Positions 59,458 through 64,000 of a stretch of 64,000 bases of DNA are shown here, piece by piece. The translations under genes were made by a program, and so were the position numbers. This DNA comes from Desulfobacteraceae bacterium UBA2174 (lineage in GTDB: Bacteria > Desulfobacterota > Desulfobacteria > Desulfobacterales > UBA2174), in the NCBI GenBank assembly GCA_002327445.1, contig DCWA01000041.1, positions 194,986 through 258,985 on the forward strand, written 5' to 3'. How positions within the stretch are numbered: the stretch's first letter is position 1; the number at the start of each line of letters is the position of its first letter. Below the pieces are notes generated by a model. The model made no database searches. It saw nothing but the letters and a program-made list of their open reading frames with translations, and was not told the origin of the DNA.

Positions 59458-61002
59458 ATGGCCTTTGAAGACCTGCTGGAACAGTTGGCGCGGAAAAAAG
59501 CCAAGGCCCTGGAGATGGGCGGCCCGGAAAAAATCGCCAGGCAACATGCCGCCGGCAAGCTGACGGCCCGGGAGCGGATCGAACGGCTCCTGGACCCGGA
59601 CTCGTTTCTCGAGTTCGGCCAGTTGGCCGTCTCCGACATGCCGGGCATGCAGGATCGCACCCCGGCCGACGGGCTGATCTGCGGCTACGGCCGCATCGAC
59701 GGGCGCCGGATCGGCATCGTGGCCAACGATTTCACCGTCCTGGCCGCCACCAACGCCCGGATCAACCTCAAAAAGATGCTCCAGTTCAAGACCCGGGTCA
59801 AAGCGGACCGGGTGCCGCTGATCTGGCTCGGCGAGGCCGGCGGCGCACGGATGCCCGATTGTCAGGGGGCGCGCAACATCTGCACCCTGGGCGGCGGCGG
59901 CACCGATACCCTCTACCCGGAGTACACCCACTTCCGGGAAATGCCTTTCATCATGGCCGCCATGGGAGAATGCTACGGAGTGCCGGACTTCGAGGCGATG
60001 CTGGCCGATTGCGTGATCCAGGTCAAGGGCAGCGCCCTCTCGGTGTCCGGGCCGCGAGCCCTGAGCCGGGCCATCGGCCAGAGCTTCACCGGAGAAGAGA
60101 TGGGCGGTTGGCGGATCCACGACGAGATCACCGGCATCGCCGACCGGGTGGCCGAAAACGAAGACGACTGCTTCGCCCAGATCCGCGCTTTCCTCGGCTA
60201 CATGCCCCAGAGCCGCCACCAGCGCCCGCCGCGGCGGCCCGTCCCCGACGGATCGGGAAAGGATATGGCGCGGATCCTCGATTTCCTGCCCGAACGGCGC
60301 AACCGCAGCTACGACATGTATCGGATCATCGCCTGCATCGTCGACGGCGGGGAGATCTTCGAACTCAAGCCCAACTTCGGCCGGATGCTCATCACTTGCC
60401 TGGCACGCATCGACGGCGAGGTGGTGGGGTTCATCGCCAACAACCCCATCCATAACGTCGGCGCCATGGACACCGACGGCCTGGAGAAGCATACCAGCTT
60501 CCTGTGCCTCTGCGATTCCTTCAACATCCCCATCATCTTCCTCCACGACACCCCGGGCCACATGGTGGGCCTGGAGGCGGAAAAAAAACGGGTGGGCGCC
60601 AAGGTGGTCAACAACCTCCAGGCCCTGTGCCAGGTGACGGTGCCCAAGATCGCCATCGTCATCCGCAAGTCCTACGGCCAGGCGGCGGTGAACATGTGTG
60701 GCCCCGGGGCCGGTCCGGACTACTTCGTCGCCTGGCCCACCGCCGAGCTCGGGTTCATGGAGCCGACCATCGCCGCCGACGTGGTCTTCGGCAACCTCTC
60801 GGAAAAGGAACGCCAGGAGATGGTGGCCCTGATGGTGGCCGATTCCTCGCCCTATCCGGCCGCCGAGGGGTATTTCGTCCAGGACATCATCGACCCGCGC
60901 CAGACCCGCGACTACCTGGCCCGGGTGCTTTCGATCATCCGCGACAGCCGCAACGGCGGCATCGGGGAGCACCGCCTGGCCAACTGGCCCACCAAGTTCT
61001 AA
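59458..61002 (+). CDS. acyl-CoA carboxylase carboxyltransferase subunit
   Basis: Protein of 514 residues with both crotonase-like halves of the biotin-dependent carboxyltransferase family (propionyl-CoA carboxylase beta / glutaconyl- or methylmalonyl-CoA decarboxylase alpha). Motifs: HAAGKLTARERIERLLDPDS, WLGEAGGARMPDCQGA (N-domain oxyanion region), HDTPGHMVGLEAEKKRVGAK and RKSYGQAAVNMCGPGAGPDY, AAEGYFVQD. Substrate and direction cannot be told from sequence. No biotin carboxylase or membrane decarboxylase subunit is nearby. A ribosome site AAGGAAAAAAATCG precedes the ATG. Confidence 0.92.
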   Translation: MAFEDLLEQLARKKAKALEMGGPEKIARQHAAGKLTARERIERLLDPDSFLEFGQLAVSDMPGMQDRTPADGLICGYGRIDGRRIGIVANDFTVLAATNARINLKKMLQFKTRVKADRVPLIWLGEAGGARMPDCQGARNICTLGGGGTDTLYPEYTHFREMPFIMAAMGECYGVPDFEAMLADCVIQVKGSALSVSGPRALSRAIGQSFTGEEMGGWRIHDEITGIADRVAENEDDCFAQIRAFLGYMPQSRHQRPPRRPVPDGSGKDMARILDFLPERRNRSYDMYRIIACIVDGGEIFELKPNFGRMLITCLARIDGEVVGFIANNPIHNVGAMDTDGLEKHTSFLCLCDSFNIPIIFLHDTPGHMVGLEAEKKRVGAKVVNNLQALCQVTVPKIAIVIRKSYGQAAVNMCGPGAGPDYFVAWPTAELGFMEPTIAADVVFGNLSEKERQEMVALMVADSSPYPAAEGYFVQDIIDPRQTRDYLARVLSIIRDSRNGGIGEHRLANWPTKF

Positions 61003-62012
61003 CGGGGAGAAATTTCTTCCTTGAGCAGGCAGCAGGCGATGCGGTGCAGCGGTTTGCCCTCGGCATCGTACTCGATGTTGGCCGGCTGGATCAGCCGGTT
61101 CATCACGCACCCTTCGGGGATGTCCAGCTGGAAGAGATCGGCTTCGTTGATCTTGCCGGTGGCCACCAGCCGCCGGCCCTCGATGGTGAAGGCGTGCAGA
61201 GGAAAGTCCTCGCAAAGCGGGCAGCGGTACACCCGGCCGTTGGGAAAGATGAAGAAGTTGTCCGCCACCCGCCCGGCGCAGGCGAAGGGTTCCTCCGGAT
61301 CGAGGTACACCTTGGGCCAGGTGACGGTGATCCCCAGATCGGCCACGGCCCGGGCCACCGGGGCCACCGCCGCGAGCCAATCGGCCTTGGAGACCTGGAG
61401 CCGCTCCTCCTTGCCGGCCCGTTCGGCCGACTTGCCCCGGATGCCGATCACCTGGATGAAGAAGCGGTCCACGCCCAGCTCGCCGAGCAGCGCCGGCATG
61501 CGCTGCAGGGCCTCGATGTTGTCACTGCTCACCGTGTAGATCAGGCTGGTTCGAAAGCCCCGCCGGCGTGCGGCCCGGATTCCGGCGGTGCAGTGGGCGA
61601 AACTGCCCCTGCCGCGGATGGGGTCGTTGACCGCCGGATCGGGGCCGTCGAGACTGAAACTGAAAAAATCGACTTCTTGAGGGGTGACGTGGTCCAGGAT
61701 GTCGTGGAAAAGGTAGCCGTTGGTATCCACCGTCACCGAGGCGTATCCCAGGCGCCGGGCCGCGCGGATCGCTCCGGCCAGATCCGGGTGCAGGGTCGGC
61801 TCACCGCCGAGAAAGATCACGTTGGCCCGCGGACTGCGACCGGCAAAGATCTCCAGCCAGGCCTCGATGATGGTCAGGGACAGGTCGGCGGCGCCGTGCT
61901 GGGCCGGGTTGATGTAGCAATGCCGGCATTTCAGGTTGCAGCGGGTGAGGATGTGGAAGAAGACGTTGGTGGCATCCCTGGAAAATTCAACGGTACGGGC
62001 GGTCGAGGTCAT
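60999..62012 (-). CDS. radical SAM protein with C-terminal cysteine region
   Basis: Protein of 337 residues. The radical SAM motif TRCNLKCRHCYINPAQ (CxxxCxxC) is near residue 25. The SAM contact is FLGGEPTLHPDLAGAIRAAR. FSFSLDGPDPAVNDPIRGRG is typical of SPASM/Twitch-like proteins. A C-terminal cysteine group (FACAGR, YRCPLCEDFP, CVMNR, RIACCLL) probably binds auxiliary clusters. It is unassigned; peptide modification or cofactor synthesis are possibilities. Its stop overlaps the carboxyltransferase stop tail-to-tail by four bases. Confidence 0.88.
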   Translation of the reverse strand: MTSTARTVEFSRDATNVFFHILTRCNLKCRHCYINPAQHGAADLSLTIIEAWLEIFAGRSPRANVIFLGGEPTLHPDLAGAIRAARRLGYASVTVDTNGYLFHDILDHVTPQEVDFFSFSLDGPDPAVNDPIRGRGSFAHCTAGIRAARRRGFRTSLIYTVSSDNIEALQRMPALLGELGVDRFFIQVIGIRGKSAERAGKEERLQVSKADWLAAVAPVARAVADLGITVTWPKVYLDPEEPFACAGRVADNFFIFPNGRVYRCPLCEDFPLHAFTIEGRRLVATGKINEADLFQLDIPEGCVMNRLIQPANIEYDAEGKPLHRIACCLLKEEISPR

Positions 62013-62355
62013 GGCGGCGGTTCTGCGCGTGCGGCGCGGTGACGGTTCAGGTAATTTTTGCCTTGTCCAAATCGCGGTTTGGCTACCATGGAACCGCAGG
62101 TCAAATCAACCGCCGCCCGGAAAGTCCGTCAGCGGACAGGCATTGCCCTCCGAAAAACTTCAGCTCTCTGACAGGGCCACGGACAAGATCCCAGCCTTTC
62201 TTCCCTCATTGCTGACCCGGATCGGCCAAACTTGTGCCCGGGGGTCTGTTATCCTTTATCGTACTCTTGAAAAGGGCGTCAAAACCTGAAAAAATGTTTT
62301 ATTATGGGCAGCAATTCCGGGCGCCTCCGCGCCCAGATGGTTCAAGGGGAAGCCA
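62013..62355. other. 343-base intergenic region
   Basis: Divergent promoter region of the radical SAM and 128-residue genes. Small hairpins are visible (GTCCGTCAGCGGAC; GGGCGC-CTCC-GCGCCC at 62319-62334, just before the ribosome site of the plus-strand gene). TATTAT at 62300 could be a -10 box, but no convincing -35 was seen. No gene found. Confidence 0.5.
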
Positions 62356-62742
62356 ATGACGTCCGAACCCGCCAGCGGCAACAAGGTTGAACCCGAGGAA
62401 ACAGAGCGCTCCATCCGCGTCTCCGCCGCCCTGCTCGACGAGCTGCGCGGTTATTGCGATCGCAACGGGATCCGGCTCCTGGCCTTTATCGAGGAGGCCC
62501 TGGAAAAAGCCACCTACGTCGACGAGATCGAAAACCTGCTCCACGACGGCGCCACGGTGCTGGACAAACTCGAGGACGAACGCCGCCGCGGGGTGGCCCT
62601 CGGGTTCAAGCTCGGTGTGCTGGCCGCCACACTGGCGCTCCAGGGCATCCTGGAACCCGGCCGGCGGCTGACCCCCGAGCTCGTCGGGCGCTTCCTGATG
62701 GGCCAGCCGGCCAGCGGGGAACAGCTCAAGCTGTTCGATTGA
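62356..62742 (+). CDS. hypothetical protein, 128 residues
   Basis: Helical protein without signal peptide or membrane helix. The core ERSIRVSAALLDELRGYCDR and FIEEALEKATYVDEIENLLH resembles the N-terminal strand-helix of ribbon-helix-helix or DUF-type regulators. The C-terminus (FKLGVLAATLALQGILEPGR) is hydrophobic but too short to be clearly membrane-bound. CAAGGGGAAGCCA precedes the ATG. The family is not recognised. Confidence 0.65.
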   Translation: MTSEPASGNKVEPEETERSIRVSAALLDELRGYCDRNGIRLLAFIEEALEKATYVDEIENLLHDGATVLDKLEDERRRGVALGFKLGVLAATLALQGILEPGRRLTPELVGRFLMGQPASGEQLKLFD

Positions 62743-62929
62743 AACCAATGGCGATTGTTGCGATTCCGTCATCCGCCTTGCGATATTGAATTCACCACAA
62801 AGACACAAAGGAAAACTGAAAGAAAAATGGCAGTATGGTTTTTTTCCCATTCAAAAATCGTTTCGGGTAGGCGCTGCCGCCGGCGTCTGGTGCAGCCGGT
62901 TGGATCGAATACCTGACGCCTGCGCCCCC

Positions 62930-63028
62930 ACTGTCATCCCGGGGGCGCTTTCCCCCACTGTCATTCCGGGGGCGCTTTCCCCCACTGTCATCCCGAGGGC
63001 GCTTTCCCCTACTGTCATCCCGAGGCGC
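62930..63028. repeat. 27-base tandem repeat, 3 full copies plus partial
   Basis: Unit ACTGTCATCCCGGGGGCGCT followed by TTCCCCC is repeated at 62930, 62957 and 62984, and begins again at 63011. Only a few bases differ between copies. Copies are directly adjacent, with no spacers, so this is not a CRISPR. Confidence 0.85.
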
Positions 63029-63083
63029 GCAGCGACGAGGGATCTCTTGGAAGCGCCAAGATTCCTCACAGCGTTCGAAATGA
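63014..63083. repeat. dispersed palindromic repeat of the GTCATCCCGAGG type
   Basis: GTCATCCCGAGGCGCGCAGC at the left and GCGTTCGAAATGAC at the right are imperfect complements around AGGGATCTCTTGGAAGCGCC and AAGATTCCTC. The pattern is that of a common intergenic hairpin repeat in many proteobacteria (recalled, not searched). Confidence 0.65.
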
Positions 63084-63114
63084 CAACAAGACATCATCGT
63101 CACAGGCGAGAGTG

Positions 63115-63960
63115 ATGGAAAACAAAATAATCATTACAGCCGCCGTCACGGGTTCCTCTCCCACCAAGGAAATGAACCCTTCCGTTCCCTACACCCCGAA
63201 AGAAATCGTCGCGGCCGCCGTAGAATGTCACAAGGCCGGAGCAGCGGTCACCCACATTCATGTGAGAGACCCCCGGACCGGAACCCCGGATTTCAGGATC
63301 GAGCTCTTCAAGGAAGTGTTGGAAGGTATCCGCGAGCAATGTGACATGGTGGTCAACCTCACCACGAGCGGTCTTCGCCTGGAGGGAACGGATATCATTT
63401 CCCAGCGTCTCGGACCTGTGGGGTTGAAACCGGACATGTGCTCCCTCGATCTGGGCTCGATGAATTTTCGGGACCGGGTCTTCATCAACCCTCCCGAATG
63501 GGGGGTTGCCGCCGCCAAATGCATGCAAGCCGCCGGCGTCAAACCGGAAATCGAGGTTTTTGACATCGGCCACATCCACCAGGCGGTCCACCTCATCCAG
63601 CAGGGAATGATTGACGATCCGCCTTATTTTCAATTGTGCATGGGGACAAGGTGGGGAATTGAAGGGACTGCCGAAAATCTGCTGTTTATGAAAAGCAAGC
63701 TCCCGCCCGATGCCGTCTGGTCCGTTCTGGGCGTTCAAAAAGCGCAACTCCCCATGATCACCATGGGCATGCTGCTGGGGGGCCACGTCCGGGTCGGCTT
63801 CGAGGACAATATCTATCTCAAGAAAGGCGTGCTGGCCAAAAGCAACGCACAAATGGTGGAGATGGCGGTCGATTTGGCCGTGCGATTGGGACGTTCAGTC
63901 GCCACGCCGGGTGAAGCGCGACAGATACTGGGCATCCCTTGTCGGTGTCTGTCAAGATAA
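63115..63960 (+). CDS. 3-keto-5-aminohexanoate cleavage (BKACE/DUF849) family protein
   Basis: Metal-dependent enzyme of 281 residues condensing a beta-keto acid with acetyl-CoA. Family blocks are IITAAVTGSSPTKEMNPSVP, KAGAAVTHIHVRDPRTGTPD (the HxHxR zinc motif), MVVNLTTSG, LDLGSMNF and HVRVGFEDNIYLKKGVLAKS near the C-terminus. The specific keto acid is not determinable. ATG 63115 follows GGCGAGAGTG; a GTG one codon upstream is also possible. It fits the fatty/organic-acid catabolism of the region. Confidence 0.92.
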   Translation: MENKIIITAAVTGSSPTKEMNPSVPYTPKEIVAAAVECHKAGAAVTHIHVRDPRTGTPDFRIELFKEVLEGIREQCDMVVNLTTSGLRLEGTDIISQRLGPVGLKPDMCSLDLGSMNFRDRVFINPPEWGVAAAKCMQAAGVKPEIEVFDIGHIHQAVHLIQQGMIDDPPYFQLCMGTRWGIEGTAENLLFMKSKLPPDAVWSVLGVQKAQLPMITMGMLLGGHVRVGFEDNIYLKKGVLAKSNAQMVEMAVDLAVRLGRSVATPGEARQILGIPCRCLSR

Positions 63961-64000
63961 TTGTCGCACGAAGTCGAGTTCCACCTGCCAGCGGCAGCGA

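Larger units (their letters stand above)
62743..63114. other. repeat-rich 372-base intergenic region
   Basis: Between the hypothetical gene and the BKACE gene the sequence carries a 27-base tandem array and a palindromic repeat. It has no convincing reading frame of its own; the 109-residue frame through it is a product of the 27-base period. Confidence 0.6.

Noticed and set aside
62930..63028. CRISPR-like repeats
   Set aside because: Copies are directly adjacent with no spacers and no cas genes are present.

Overview
The window is a GC-rich chromosomal segment that looks like an anaerobic, probably sulfate-reducing or syntrophic, member of the Desulfobacterota (former Deltaproteobacteria). 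This is inferred from gene content: four selenocysteine (Sec) redox proteins, an HdrA-MvhD-FdhAB electron-transfer cluster, a periplasmic formate dehydrogenase with no membrane cytochrome subunit, a cytochrome c', a desulfoferrodoxin-like protein, a DVU0772-like protein known from sulfate reducers, and acyl-CoA/keto-acid catabolism genes. No phage, integrase, transposase or CRISPR array is present.

Region 1 (1-12.6 kb): the 3' part of a BTAD-type regulator, then a twin-arginine-exported Sec formate dehydrogenase (fdnG-like alpha subunit, soluble beta subunit) and its maturation factor FdhE. Next come two exported thiol-redox proteins, an FAD-dependent dehydrogenase, a duplicated Cys-rich mini-protein, citrate synthase, a Fur/PerR-type repressor and a DVU0772-like protein.

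Region 2 (12.6-22 kb): a DUF1786 protein, an exported desulfoferrodoxin-like membrane protein followed by cytochrome c', a three-gene minus-strand group (a 35-aa lysine-rich peptide, a CGGC protein and an M23 peptidase), a thiolase/acyl-CoA dehydrogenase pair, an HsdR-N-like nuclease-fold protein and a deaminase.

Region 3 (22-40.5 kb): a conserved translation/RNA core on the plus strand. It runs infC (AUA start), rpmI, rplT, pheS, pheT, a MITE-like repeat, a MerR regulator and tRNA-Gly(CCC), then rimP, nusA, infB, DUF503, rbfA, nrnA, truB, rpsO, pnp, an M16 peptidase, dut and an MBL-fold hydrolase.

Region 4 (40.5-46 kb): a B12-binding radical SAM protein, a DUF2062 protein, a PHP phosphatase, a small membrane protein, hpf, an HD-domain protein and a 106-aa orphan.

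Region 5 (46.2-56.4 kb, minus strand) is the most striking part. A histidine kinase and an NtrC-type activator precede a sigma-54 promoter. That promoter drives a response regulator with an unusual C-terminal domain, then hdrA, mvhD, fdhB and fdhA. HdrA, MvhD and FdhA are each interrupted by an in-frame UGA at a conserved Cys/Sec position, and each UGA is followed by a hairpin at SECIS distance. The genes appear to form a regulated formate-linked, flavin-based electron-transfer complex.

Region 6 (56.6-64 kb): an acyl-CoA ligase, a biotinyl carrier, a TetR regulator and a carboxyltransferase that share a promoter-proximal motif, a radical SAM protein, a hypothetical protein, a repeat-rich intergenic stretch and a BKACE-family keto-acid cleavage enzyme.
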